This document shows, one piece after another, positions 9,481-18,627 of a stretch of DNA of 64,000 nucleotides. Both the position numbers and the translations under genes were made by a program. Within the stretch, counting starts at the first letter, position 1. Every line of letters starts with the position of its first letter. The DNA comes from Paracoccus sp. C2R09 (GTDB lineage: Bacteria > Pseudomonadota > Alphaproteobacteria > Rhodobacterales > Rhodobacteraceae), in NCBI RefSeq assembly GCF_018860625.1, contig NZ_JAHKQB010000023.1, forward strand, positions 186,001 to 250,000. The letters are read 5' to 3'. The notes beneath the pieces were generated by a model. It ran no database searches. It saw only the letters and a program-made list of their open reading frames with translations, and was not told the DNA's origin.

Positions 9481-11528
9481 AAACGCTCTCCTTCGATGAC
9501 GGCGATGGACTGCGGGAAGGCGGGCGGCAACGCAACCCCCTGCGCCATGAGAACTGCGCCGGACAGGGTGATTTCCCCCTCGGTCAGCGCGACACGAGAG
9601 GTCGCATGCCGCAAGGGCGCCTCGATCAGGCGCAGGCGATAGGTCGCGTCCGCGTCCAGCCCGGTCAGCCGCAGCAGCGGCGGCTGCAGCGCGACGGGCG
9701 CGGTGATCTGGGCCGCGAAGACCGCGAAGCGCGACCTGTCGGCGGCCAGCTGCATTTCGGCCAACGCGTCGTCGGGGCGGTCCAGCCGCCAGATGTCGCC
9801 CGCCATCATCCAGTCGCGATTGGCCTTCCACCAGGCGGTGACGCGGGTCAGGGTTGCGGCCTCGTCCTCGGTCAGCTCGTGGGGGTCCATCTCGAAGCCC
9901 ATGTGCCGCTGCGCCGCGGTCCATGCGCGCAGGGCCATCGGCAGGACGCGGTGGCTGGTGTGACAGTCGCGCGGGCCGACATGGCTGCCCGTCGCGCAGG
10001 CGGGCAACAGCGATGCCGCGTGATGCTGAATGCGCAGCCGTTCCAGCGCGTCGTTGCTGTCCGACAGCCAGACCCGTCCGCAGCGGGTCAGGATACCCGC
10101 GTCGATGCGCCCCCCGCCCGAGGCGCAGCTTTCGAATTCGACGCCCGGATGCGCCGCCCGCAGCCGGTCCAGCAGGGCATAGACACCGCGCGTCTGGGCC
10201 GCGTCGGGGAAGGGCGTCAGCCGGTTGTGGTCCCATTTGACGTAATCGATGTCGTTATCGGACAGCACGGCGTCGATGCGGGCGAACAGGTGGTCGCGCA
10301 CGTCCTTGCGGCTCATGTCCAGGTGCAGTTGGTTGCGGCCCCGGATCTGATCGGCGGGGCCCATGACCCAGTCGGGATGCGCACGGTGAAGGTCGCTGTC
10401 CTCGTTGATCATCTCTGGTTCGAACCACAGGCCGAAGCGCATGCCCAAGGCACGCACATGATCGATCAGCGGGCTGAAGCCTTCGGGGTGCTTACGCGGG
10501 TCGATGACCCAGTCCCCAAGCGACGAGGTGTCGTCGTCGCGCAGCCCGAACCAGCCATCGTCCAGCACGAAGCGCTCGGCCCCCAGTTCGGCGGCGCGGT
10601 CCGCGATGCGGCGCAGCTCGGCCTGGTCGTGGCGGAAATAGATCGCCTCCCACCCGTTGTAATGGACGGGGCGGGGCTGGCGCGCGGGCGGCAGGTGGTC
10701 GCGGATATGGCGCTGGAACGGGATCGCCGTGCCGTTCAGGCCCTCGTCGCTGCGTGCGACGATCATCTCGGCGGTGGCGAAGGCCGTGGCCGGGGCGCGT
10801 TCCGACCCGGTGACATGGCCCAGCTGCAACTGGCGGCGACCCTCGGGCAGGGTTTCGACCACCATGCGGTGACCGCCCGACCAGCCGTAATGAATGGCCA
10901 GGTTCTCGCCCCGCGTGTTGGTCGTGCCCTGGGCCGCAAGGATCATGTGCGGCGGATGTTCATGCCCCGAGCGCCCGGTGCGGGCCTCGCGCACCCGCAT
11001 GCCGTGGTCCAGCACCGTCGTCACCGGTTGCCATTCGCGCGTCCAGCGACCCGCGAATTCGGTCAGCCGGTCCAGATGCGCGGGCAGGGGCAGCGCCCCC
11101 GCCGTCAGCCAGTGCAGCCGGATCGGCAGGTCGGATCGCAGCTGCGCCGAGATCGCGACAAGCCCGTGATCCAGCGCGCGGATGGTGAAGTCCAGCGCCA
11201 GCCCCTGCGCCTTGTGGCGCAGGGCAAGCGTGCCGCCGTCATGGTCCGCCCCGGCGAATTGCCATTCGGGTTCCAGCTGCGCGCCGTCGGGTCCGAAGGC
11301 CACCAGCCCCGGCTGCCCCGGAAAGCTGCGTCGCGCCTCGGGGGCCAGCGACAGGGGCGGCACCTGGTCCAGCATGCCGCCGGTGATGCCCCCGCGTCCC
11401 GCCGCGACCATCGCGGCAAGGTCGGTGCCGTCGGGCAGGGGCGCGCCCCAGTAGTGGCAGCAGGCAAGCCCGCCATCCGATCCGAAGACCAGCGTCTGTG
11501 TCGGGGTGTCGATACGCCAGAAGCTCAT
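9477..11528 (-). CDS. GH36-family alpha-galactosidase
   Basis: A 683-aa alpha-galactosidase with the GH36 core. FVLDDGWFGLRDDD and MRFGLWFEPEMIN bind substrate; the nucleophile Asp is in DYVKWDHNR and the acid/base Asp in VWLSDSNDALER. It releases galactose from melibiose or raffinose-type oligosaccharides. There is no signal peptide, so it is cytoplasmic and acts after import by the ABC transporter of the same operon. The open frame extends much further upstream, but that part is antisense-frame shadow over the permease genes. ATG 11528 overlaps the permease stop. Confidence 0.93.
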   Translation of the reverse strand: MSFWRIDTPTQTLVFGSDGGLACCHYWGAPLPDGTDLAAMVAAGRGGITGGMLDQVPPLSLAPEARRSFPGQPGLVAFGPDGAQLEPEWQFAGADHDGGTLALRHKAQGLALDFTIRALDHGLVAISAQLRSDLPIRLHWLTAGALPLPAHLDRLTEFAGRWTREWQPVTTVLDHGMRVREARTGRSGHEHPPHMILAAQGTTNTRGENLAIHYGWSGGHRMVVETLPEGRRQLQLGHVTGSERAPATAFATAEMIVARSDEGLNGTAIPFQRHIRDHLPPARQPRPVHYNGWEAIYFRHDQAELRRIADRAAELGAERFVLDDGWFGLRDDDTSSLGDWVIDPRKHPEGFSPLIDHVRALGMRFGLWFEPEMINEDSDLHRAHPDWVMGPADQIRGRNQLHLDMSRKDVRDHLFARIDAVLSDNDIDYVKWDHNRLTPFPDAAQTRGVYALLDRLRAAHPGVEFESCASGGGRIDAGILTRCGRVWLSDSNDALERLRIQHHAASLLPACATGSHVGPRDCHTSHRVLPMALRAWTAAQRHMGFEMDPHELTEDEAATLTRVTAWWKANRDWMMAGDIWRLDRPDDALAEMQLAADRSRFAVFAAQITAPVALQPPLLRLTGLDADATYRLRLIEAPLRHATSRVALTEGEITLSGAVLMAQGVALPPAFPQSIAVIEGERL

Positions 11529-12370
11529 TTCACGGCACCGAGCGTCAGACCGGCGATGAAGTGCCGCTGCATCAGGAAGAACATCAGGACCGGCGGAAGC
11601 GCCGCCAGGATCGAACCCGCGCTGACGAGGTGCCAGGCCGCGATCCACTGTCCGTTCAGGCTGTTCAGACCCGCCGTGATAGGCTGCGTGCTGGCACCGG
11701 TGGTCAGGACGGTGGCCCAGAAGTAATCGTTCCAGATGAAGGTGAAGATCAGGACCGACAGCGCGGCGATGGCCGGACGCACCAGCGGCATGACGATGTG
11801 CCAGAAGATCTGCCACTCGCTCACGCCCTCGACGCGGGCGGCCTCGATCAGCTCCTTGGGCAGCGCCTTGATGAAGTTGCGCATGAACAGCGTGCAGAAG
11901 CCCGTCTGGAACGCGATGTGGAACAGCGCCAGCCCGGTGATGCTGTTGTACAGCCCCATGTTCACCGTCAGGTCGCGCACCGGCACCATCAGGATCTGGA
12001 AGGGCACGAAATTGCCCGCGACGAACATGAAGAACACCACCATCGACAGGCGGAACCGGTACACGGCCAGCGCGAAGCCTGTCAGGCAGGACAGCCCGAC
12101 CGCGCCGATGACGACCGGAATGGTCACGCGGAAGCTGTTCCACAGGTATTGCGCGAAGGGCGAATTGCGGAACACGTCCAGATAGTTCTCGAAGGCGATG
12201 CGCGAGGGCATGCCGAAGTAGTTGCCCTGGGCCAGGTCGCTCGAAGGCCGGAACGAGGTCAGCGCGACCCCCAGAAGCGGCAGCAGCCACAGGATCAGCA
12301 TGATCGGCAGGGCGATCTTGTATCCACGCTGCGCGGCAGGCGACAGGGTCTGGATGGGACGGGGAAACAT
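11525..12370 (-). CDS. Sugar ABC transporter permease (MalG-type)
   Basis: A 281-aa CUT1-family inner-membrane permease with about six hydrophobic segments. The EAA loop (EAARVEGVSEWQIFWHIVMP) contacts the ATPase. With its partner permease, the binding protein and the ATPase encoded across the IclR gene it should import galactosides such as lactose, melibiose or raffinose. The start at 12370 lies 3 bp from the upstream permease stop. Confidence 0.93.
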   Translation of the reverse strand: MFPRPIQTLSPAAQRGYKIALPIMLILWLLPLLGVALTSFRPSSDLAQGNYFGMPSRIAFENYLDVFRNSPFAQYLWNSFRVTIPVVIGAVGLSCLTGFALAVYRFRLSMVVFFMFVAGNFVPFQILMVPVRDLTVNMGLYNSITGLALFHIAFQTGFCTLFMRNFIKALPKELIEAARVEGVSEWQIFWHIVMPLVRPAIAALSVLIFTFIWNDYFWATVLTTGASTQPITAGLNSLNGQWIAAWHLVSAGSILAALPPVLMFFLMQRHFIAGLTLGAVK

Positions 12371-12373
12371 GGG

Positions 12374-13288
12374 TCAGACCCCTCTCTCGTCGCGCCACAT
12401 CTTCCAGATGAAGCCCGAAATGAAGATCATCATGATGGCGAACAGCACCACGGCGATGGCCGCGCCGTAACCCATCCGGTAGCCGTATTCCGACAGGGCC
12501 TGTTCGTACATGTAGTAGGACAGCACGCGCGACGACCCGAAGGGGCCGCCCGCGGTCATGATCGACACGAGGTCGAAACTGCGCAGCGCGCCGATGACGG
12601 TGACGACCACGGCGATGAAGGTCGCGGGACGCAGCTGCGGGATGACGACGTGCCACAGCATCCGCCAGCCCTTGGCACCGTCCAGACGCGCGGCCTCGAT
12701 CTGGTCGGGTGCGACGGCGTTCAGGCCCGTCAGGTACAGGATCATGCAATAGGCGATCTGCGGCCACAGGCCGGCCGCGATGATGCCGTAGGTGACGAAG
12801 CGTTCATCGGCAAGGATCGCGACGCCGTTCCCGGTCACGGCCTCGATCAGGGTGTAGAAAAGGCCGAAATCGGGGGCGTAGAACCACGAGAACATCAGGC
12901 CCACGACGACCTGGCTGATCACGAAGGGGAAGAAGAACAGTGACTTGTAGATGCGAATGCCGCGCACGGTCTGGTTCAAGAACAGCGCGATCAGCAGCCC
13001 CAGGGGAACTGCCAGCATGTAAAGGACCAGCCAGATGATGTTGTTCTTCAGACTGGTATAGAAGGCGTCGTCCCACCACAGCTCGGAATAGTTGGAGAGC
13101 CCGACCCAGCTTGCCTCTCCGATGCCGTCCCAGGAATGGAACGAGATCCAGAAGGACTGGAAGATCGGGATGACGACATAGACGGCAAACATCAGGATGC
13201 CGGGCGCAAGGAACAGCCAGGGCGTCAGCTGGTTGCGGCGACGCTTGCGCGGCGCAGGCGTGCCGAAGGTGTCGGGGGTGAGGGACAT
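12374..13288 (-). CDS. Sugar ABC transporter permease (MalF-type)
   Basis: A 304-aa CUT1 permease. It has a cytoplasmic basic N-terminus (RKRRRNQL), about six membrane segments and an EAA loop (EAARLDGAKGWRMLWHVVIP). A GGAGGACGAG ribosome-binding site precedes ATG 13288. It pairs with the MalG-type permease immediately downstream. Confidence 0.93.
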   Translation of the reverse strand: MSLTPDTFGTPAPRKRRRNQLTPWLFLAPGILMFAVYVVIPIFQSFWISFHSWDGIGEASWVGLSNYSELWWDDAFYTSLKNNIIWLVLYMLAVPLGLLIALFLNQTVRGIRIYKSLFFFPFVISQVVVGLMFSWFYAPDFGLFYTLIEAVTGNGVAILADERFVTYGIIAAGLWPQIAYCMILYLTGLNAVAPDQIEAARLDGAKGWRMLWHVVIPQLRPATFIAVVVTVIGALRSFDLVSIMTAGGPFGSSRVLSYYMYEQALSEYGYRMGYGAAIAVVLFAIMMIFISGFIWKMWRDERGV

Positions 13289-13319
13289 CTCGTCCTCCGG
13301 ATGGGGTGGGCGTAAGGGA

Positions 13320-13340
13320 GGGGGCGGACAGGCCGCCCCC
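13320..13340 (-). promoter_or_regulatory. Intercistronic GC hairpin after the binding-protein gene
   Basis: An 8-bp perfect stem (GGGGGCGG/CCGCCCCC) with a 5-nt loop lies between the substrate-binding protein stop and the first permease start. There is no T-tract. Such hairpins commonly protect the upstream mRNA or partly attenuate read-through, giving more binding protein than permease. The role here is inferred. Confidence 0.55.
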
Positions 13341-13349
13341 TGTCAGGCA

Positions 13350-14591
13350 TCACTTGCCGGCAAGGCGCTGACGCTGGCGTTCCAGACGATCGAGGATCTG
13401 GTCGAGGCGTTCGGGGCGGACCATGAATTCCTGGAAGCCCTCCATCCCGGCCTTGGCCATCTCGGGGCTGGCGTCGCGGTCGAAGAACTGCGCGATCCCG
13501 CCCTCGGCCGAGGACAGCATCTCGAAGCCCTGCTGCAGATAGGGGTCGTCGACGACCGTGCTGTCGGCGTTGATCGGCAGCTGGCCGAGCGTCTCGTTCA
13601 TCTTGGTCTGGACGTCGGCGCGGGCAAGGAAGGCCAGGAACAGCTTGGCATCCTCGGGGTTCTTGGCGCCTGCGGGGATGTGGATGGTGTCGGTGGGCGC
13701 ATCCTCCGCCCGGGCGATGCTGTCATCGATGGTCGGGAAGGGCATGAAGCCCAGGTTCTCGTCGGTCATGCCGCCATCCTTGAAGGCCGCGACCGCGAAG
13801 TTCCCCATGACATAGTTGGCGGCCTTGCCCTGGACCAGGTTCGCCACCGCGTCCTGCCAGTCGATGGCCGCATGGTTGTCGGTGGTATAGGGCAGCACCT
13901 TTTCCCAGTTCGCGAAGGCCGCCTTGACGCGATCGTCGGTCCAGGGAACCTCGCCCGAGGTCAGCTGCATGTGGAAATCGTAGCCGTTCGTGCGCAGGTT
14001 CACATAGTCGAAGATCCCCGCGATAGGCCACAGCGCCTTGCTGCCGGTGGTCAGGCAGTCGATGCCGGCGGCGTCGATCTTCTCGCAGGCGGCGATGAAA
14101 TCGTCCCAAGTCTCGATGGATTCGGGGTCCACGCCCGCCTGCGCATAGGCGTCGCGGTTATAGTAGATGCCCCACTGGTAGTAGGTGTAGGGCACGCCCC
14201 ATTGCTTGCCGTCGATGGTCATCGAGGATGCGGCGGAATGCAGGCTCTCCTCCAGCCCGTTTTCCGCCCAGACATCCGACACGTCCATGAACTGGTTCGC
14301 CTCGACGAAGGGGCGCATGCGGTTGCCCGCGTACCAGTTCGCCAGATCCGGCGCGTCGGCCGTCAGGAAGTTGCGGATCGCGGTCTTGTACCCCTCGTGA
14401 TCGAAGACGTTCACCTCGACCTTGATGTCGGGATACTCGGCCTCGAAATCCGCGATCAGCTGCTCGAACGCCGCCTTGGGGGCGGGGTCGGACGCGTCGG
14501 TGTTCATCACCAGCGTCCGCGTCTGCGCGAAGGCCGGTGCGGTCGTGCCCAGCAATGCCGCCAACACCAGTCCGTGCTTAACCTGGAACAT
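13350..14591 (-). CDS. Sugar ABC transporter substrate-binding protein
   Basis: A 413-aa extracellular solute-binding protein (family 1). It starts with a Sec signal peptide (MFQVKHGLVLAALLGTTAPA, cleavage near AFAQ) and has the usual two-lobe composition with several Trp/Tyr residues for sugar stacking. It is the first gene of the leftward galactoside operon. ATG 14591 follows a strong GGGAGGAGACC site. An in-frame start 24 bases upstream lacks such a site. Confidence 0.92.
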   Translation of the reverse strand: MFQVKHGLVLAALLGTTAPAFAQTRTLVMNTDASDPAPKAAFEQLIADFEAEYPDIKVEVNVFDHEGYKTAIRNFLTADAPDLANWYAGNRMRPFVEANQFMDVSDVWAENGLEESLHSAASSMTIDGKQWGVPYTYYQWGIYYNRDAYAQAGVDPESIETWDDFIAACEKIDAAGIDCLTTGSKALWPIAGIFDYVNLRTNGYDFHMQLTSGEVPWTDDRVKAAFANWEKVLPYTTDNHAAIDWQDAVANLVQGKAANYVMGNFAVAAFKDGGMTDENLGFMPFPTIDDSIARAEDAPTDTIHIPAGAKNPEDAKLFLAFLARADVQTKMNETLGQLPINADSTVVDDPYLQQGFEMLSSAEGGIAQFFDRDASPEMAKAGMEGFQEFMVRPERLDQILDRLERQRQRLAGK

Positions 14592-14617
14592 GGTCTCCTC
14601 CCGAGTTGGTTCCATTA

Positions 14618-14645
14618 TTTGAAACTTGGTTTTGAATATTGAAAC
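14618..14645. promoter_or_regulatory. Candidate IclR operator: TTGAAAC direct repeats
   Basis: In the 109-bp divergent region two TTGAAAC repeats occur 20 bp apart (TTTGAAAC at 14618, ATTGAAAC at 14638), with a related TTTTGAATA between them. This places similar half-sites about two helical turns apart, in the only AT-rich part of the region. It is the natural binding target for the regulator encoded at 14701, controlling both operons. Confidence 0.5.
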
Positions 14646-14700
14646 TATGCTGCGAATCGACTAGCCTGTCAACAACAGCCAGAGCGGGAGGGGGATCGAC

Positions 14701-15495
14701 GTGACGGCGCATGATCGCGAAACTTCGGACGGGACGGTGGGTCGCACCCTGGCGGTGCTGGACCTCGTGGCCGAATTCGGCCGGCCCGTGCGCTTTGCGG
14801 AAATCATGCCGCGCGCGGGCCTGCCCAAGGCGACGCTCTATCGTTTCCTGCAGGTGCTGGCGAACCAGGACATGCTGCTGTTCGACGAGGATCGCCAGAC
14901 CTATGCGCCGGGCATGCGCCTTGTGCGCCTGGCGCATTCGGCCTGGGCGCAATCCAGCCTGGCGCCCCTGGCCAAGGGCATCATCGACGATCTGGCCGAC
15001 CGGATCGGGCAGACGGTGCACCTGGCGCAGCTGGACAACGGTGCCGTCCTTTATGTGGACAAGCGCAACGCCCGCCAGCCGGTCGAGATGTTCTCGCAAT
15101 CGGGCAAGATCGGACCGGCCTATTGCACGGGTGTGGGCAAGGCGATGCTGGCCCATCTGTCCGATGCGCGGCTGGAACAGGCGATATCCCGGCAATCCTT
15201 CCACGGGCATACGCCCCGGACCATCACCACCCCCGAGGCGCTGAAGGCCGAACTGGCCCTTATCCGCGACCGCGGATACGCGCTGGACGACGAGGAACAC
15301 GAGGCGGGCATCGCCTGCATCGCCGTGCCGATCCTGTCGAAATCGGGGCGCATGCTGGGCGCGCTGTCGGTAACCACCACCACCGCCGCCACCTCGCGCG
15401 ATCAGCTTCTGGCGCTGGCCGGTCCCGTGACCGATGCCAGCGCAGCCATCGCCGCCGCCGCCGAGGCGTGGCGCTTTCCTGAAACCAAGCAATGA
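14701..15495 (+). CDS. IclR-family transcriptional regulator of the galactoside module
   Basis: A 264-aa IclR regulator: an N-terminal winged helix-turn-helix (GRTLAVLDLVAEFGRP, then LPKATLYRFLQVL), followed by the effector-binding domain with IACIAVPIL near the C-terminus. GTG 14701 follows GGGAGGGGG. It is divergent to the binding-protein operon and heads the rightward operon, so it probably senses galactose or a pathway intermediate and controls both. The effector is unknown. Confidence 0.92.
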   Translation: MTAHDRETSDGTVGRTLAVLDLVAEFGRPVRFAEIMPRAGLPKATLYRFLQVLANQDMLLFDEDRQTYAPGMRLVRLAHSAWAQSSLAPLAKGIIDDLADRIGQTVHLAQLDNGAVLYVDKRNARQPVEMFSQSGKIGPAYCTGVGKAMLAHLSDARLEQAISRQSFHGHTPRTITTPEALKAELALIRDRGYALDDEEHEAGIACIAVPILSKSGRMLGALSVTTTTAATSRDQLLALAGPVTDASAAIAAAAEAWRFPETKQ

Positions 15496-15502
15496 GGTCC
15501 GC

Positions 15503-16558
15503 ATGTCCGGCGTACAGCTGAACCGCGTCACCAAGGATTTCGGCCCCGTGCGGGTCATTCACGGCGTCGATCTGAAGGTCGAGCAGGGCGAATTCTGCGT
15601 CTTCGTCGGGCCTTCGGGCTGCGGCAAGTCCACGCTGCTGCGCATGATCGCGGGACTGGAGGAGACCAGCGACGGCCAGATCCGTATCGAGGATGACGAT
15701 GTCACCCATGCGGAACCTGCCGATCGCGGCGTGGCGATGGTCTTCCAGACCTACGCGCTCTATCCGCACATGACCGTGGCCGAGAACATGGGTTTCGGCC
15801 TGAAGATGAACCGCCATCCCAAGGCCGAGATCCGCGACAAGGTCGCCGAGGCCGCGCGCATCCTCAAGCTGGAACCGCTGCTGGATCGCAAGCCTGCCGC
15901 CCTGTCGGGCGGTCAGCGCCAGCGCGTCGCCATCGGTCGCGCCATCGTGCGGGGGCCCAAGGTCTTCCTGTTCGACGAACCGCTGTCGAACCTGGACGCC
16001 GAATTGCGGGTCGAGATGCGGGCCGAGATCGCGCGCCTTCACCGCGAGATCAAGGCCACGATGATCTATGTCACCCATGACCAGGTCGAGGCGATGACCA
16101 TGGCCGACAAGATCGTCGTCCTGCGGGCGGGCCGGATCGAGCAGGTCGGCGCGCCCATGCATCTGTACGACGATCCGGACAACCGCTTCGTGGCGGGCTT
16201 CATCGGCAGCCCCTCGATGAACTTCGTGCAGGGGCAGGTGAAGGACGGCCGGCTGGACGTGCCCGCCTTCGCGATGCCGATCCCCCATTCGAACGGCAAC
16301 CTGCTGGAGGGGCGCAAGATCGAGATGGGCCTGCGCCCCGACGTTCTGAAGATCGAGGGCGACGGGCCCTTCCGGGTCGAGCTGGCCGAGAACCTGGGCG
16401 GGATGACCTTCGCGCATCTGACCGCCCCGTCGGGCGAGAAGCTGGTCGTGCAGACCGACAAACGCCTCGACCCGGCGGGCGGTGGCACCGTGGGGCTGAC
16501 CTTCGACCCTGCGGCGGCCTATTTCTTCGACGCCGAGACTGGGCAGCGCCTGAGATGA
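15503..16558 (+). CDS. Sugar ABC transporter ATP-binding protein (MsmK/UgpC-like)
   Basis: A 351-aa ATPase with Walker A GPSGCGKS, the signature LSGGQRQR, Walker B VFLFDEP and a C-terminal TOBE regulatory domain. It energises the MalFG-type importer whose other genes lie in the divergent operon. ATG 15503 is preceded by the IclR stop and an AATGAGG segment. The last codon overlaps the next start (ATGA). Confidence 0.94.
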   Translation: MSGVQLNRVTKDFGPVRVIHGVDLKVEQGEFCVFVGPSGCGKSTLLRMIAGLEETSDGQIRIEDDDVTHAEPADRGVAMVFQTYALYPHMTVAENMGFGLKMNRHPKAEIRDKVAEAARILKLEPLLDRKPAALSGGQRQRVAIGRAIVRGPKVFLFDEPLSNLDAELRVEMRAEIARLHREIKATMIYVTHDQVEAMTMADKIVVLRAGRIEQVGAPMHLYDDPDNRFVAGFIGSPSMNFVQGQVKDGRLDVPAFAMPIPHSNGNLLEGRKIEMGLRPDVLKIEGDGPFRVELAENLGGMTFAHLTAPSGEKLVVQTDKRLDPAGGGTVGLTFDPAAAYFFDAETGQRLR

Positions 16559-17472
16559 GCGATCTGAAGCTTGGCCTTGTGGGTCTGGGGACCATTGCCC
16601 GGGCCCAGCACCTGCCCGCCATCGATGCGACGCCGGGCATCGTGCTGACCGATATCGCCAGCCGCAACGCACAGGCCGAAGGCGTGGCGAACCATTCCGA
16701 TGTCGATGCGTTGCTGGCGGCGGACAGCGTCGATGCCGTGTCGCTCTGCACGCCCCCGCAAGGTCGGTTCGAACAGGCCATGTCGGTCCTGCGCGCGAAC
16801 CGCCACCTGATGCTGGAAAAGCCCCCCGGTGCAACGCTGTCGGAACTGGAACTGCTGGCGGCCGAGGCGAAATCGCGCGGCCTGACCATCTTCGCGACCT
16901 GGCACTCGCGAGAGGCCGCGGCGGTCGATGCCTGCCGCGACTGGCTTGCGGGCCGCACCCTGCGCCGCACCCATATCGACTGGGCCGAGGATGTGCGCAA
17001 ATGGCATCCGGGTCAGCAATGGATCTGGCAGGCGGGCGGGCTTGGCGTCTTCGATCCGGGAATCAACGCGCTGTCGATCCTGACCGCCGTGCTGCCCGCG
17101 CCCGCCCGCATGGTCGGGGCCGAGCTGCACATTCCCTCGAACTGTCAGACCCCCATCGCCGCCGATCTGGTGCTGGATGCGGGTCACCCCGTCACCGCGC
17201 GTCTGGATTGGCGCCAGCAGGGCGCGGATATCTGGCAGATCCGCTTCGAGACGGATGACGGCACCGCGATCCTGGCCGATGGCGGGGCGCGCCTGATCGT
17301 CGACGGAACCGAGATGCAATCGGGCGGGAACCGCGAATATGCTCGGCTCTATGCCCGTTTCGTCGAACTGGTCGCCCGTGGCGAGAGCGATTTCGACCTG
17401 GCCCCGCTGCGCCTTGTCGCGGATGCATTCATGAACGGCCGCACCCACGCGGCACCCGAATTCCAGGACTGA
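16555..17472 (+). CDS. Gfo/Idh/MocA oxidoreductase, probable D-galactose 1-dehydrogenase
   Basis: A 305-aa NAD(P)-dependent dehydrogenase with an N-terminal Rossmann motif (GLVGLGTIARAQHL) and the family's catalytic EKP signature (LMLEKPPGATLSE). Its place between the importer ATPase and galactonate dehydratase fits oxidation of D-galactose to galactono-lactone, the first De Ley-Doudoroff step. The family assignment is firm; the substrate follows from operon logic. Confidence 0.85.
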   Translation: MSDLKLGLVGLGTIARAQHLPAIDATPGIVLTDIASRNAQAEGVANHSDVDALLAADSVDAVSLCTPPQGRFEQAMSVLRANRHLMLEKPPGATLSELELLAAEAKSRGLTIFATWHSREAAAVDACRDWLAGRTLRRTHIDWAEDVRKWHPGQQWIWQAGGLGVFDPGINALSILTAVLPAPARMVGAELHIPSNCQTPIAADLVLDAGHPVTARLDWRQQGADIWQIRFETDDGTAILADGGARLIVDGTEMQSGGNREYARLYARFVELVARGESDFDLAPLRLVADAFMNGRTHAAPEFQD

Positions 17473-17476
17473 GACC

Positions 17477-18625
17477 ATGAAGATCACCCAGATCGAAACC
17501 TTCATCGTTCCGCCGCGCTGGTGCTTCGTCAAGATCAGCACCGACGAGGGCATCAGCGGCTGGGGCGAGCCCGTGCTGGAAGGCCGCGCCGCATCCGTCG
17601 CCGCCTGCGTCGAAGAGCTGTCGGATTACCTGATCGGCCGCGACCCGCGCCTGATCCAGGATCACTGGACGGTCATGTATCGCGCGGGCTTCTATCGCGG
17701 GGGCGGCATCCACATGTCGGCCATCGCGGGCCTCGACCAGGCGCTGTGGGACATCAAGGGCAAGGATCTGGGCGTTCCGGTCCATGCGCTGCTGGGCGGC
17801 CAGCTGCGCGACCGGATCCGGGTCTACAGCTGGATCGGCGGCGACCGTCCGGGCGACACGGCACGCATGGCGCGCGATTGCGGCGACCGGGGCTTTACCG
17901 CCGTCAAGATGAACGGCACCGAGGAGATGCAGTTCGTCGATACCCACGCCAAGGTCGATCAGGTGCTGGAGCGCGTTCAGGCCATCCGCGACGAGATGGG
18001 CCAGGATTTCGGCATCGGGATCGATTTCCACGGGCGCGTGCATCGCCCGATGGCCAAGGTGCTGGCGCGCGAGCTGGAGCCCTTCCGCCTGATGTTCATC
18101 GAGGAGCCGGTCCTGTCCGAACATGCCGAGGCCCTGCGCGAGATCGCCAATCATTGCTCGACCCCCATCGCCCTGGGCGAGCGGCTGTATACGAGGTGGG
18201 ATTTCAAGGCGATCCTGCAGGGCGGCTTCGTTGACATCGTCCAGCCCGATCCCAGCCATGCAGGCGGCATCACCGAAACTTATCGCATCGCGTCCATGGC
18301 CGAGGCGCATGACGTCGCGCTTGCGCTGCACTGCCCGCTTGGGCCGATCGCGTTGGCCGCGAACCTGCAGCTGGATGCGGTCTGCTACAACGCGTTCATC
18401 CAGGAACAGTCGCTCGGTATCCATTACAACGAAGGCAGCGACCTGCTGGATTACCTGGTCGATCCGAGCGTCTTCGACTACGAGGACGGTTTCGTGAAGA
18501 TCCCGCAGGGCCCGGGCCTGGGCGTCGAGGTGAACGAGGATAAGGTCCGCGAGATGGCCGCACAGGGCCATCGCTGGCGCAACCCCGTCTGGCGCCATGC
18601 CGACGGCAGCTTTGCAGAGTGGTGA
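17477..18625 (+). CDS. dgoD: D-galactonate dehydratase
   Basis: A 382-aa enolase-superfamily acid-sugar dehydratase closely resembling DgoD. It has the N-terminal capping domain (MKITQIETFIVPPRW), the metal ligands Asp in GIDFHGRVH and Glu in FIEEPVL and IALGERLY, and the catalytic His in LHCPLGPIA. It converts D-galactonate to 2-dehydro-3-deoxy-D-galactonate for DgoK. It starts 4 bp after the dehydrogenase stop. Confidence 0.95.
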   Translation: MKITQIETFIVPPRWCFVKISTDEGISGWGEPVLEGRAASVAACVEELSDYLIGRDPRLIQDHWTVMYRAGFYRGGGIHMSAIAGLDQALWDIKGKDLGVPVHALLGGQLRDRIRVYSWIGGDRPGDTARMARDCGDRGFTAVKMNGTEEMQFVDTHAKVDQVLERVQAIRDEMGQDFGIGIDFHGRVHRPMAKVLARELEPFRLMFIEEPVLSEHAEALREIANHCSTPIALGERLYTRWDFKAILQGGFVDIVQPDPSHAGGITETYRIASMAEAHDVALALHCPLGPIALAANLQLDAVCYNAFIQEQSLGIHYNEGSDLLDYLVDPSVFDYEDGFVKIPQGPGLGVEVNEDKVREMAAQGHRWRNPVWRHADGSFAEW

Positions 18626-18627
18626 TC

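Noticed and set aside
11529..12767. N-terminal extension of the alpha-galactosidase frame to 1096 aa
   Set aside because: The extra part is a shadow frame over two clear permease genes and has the Arg-rich look of an out-of-frame translation.
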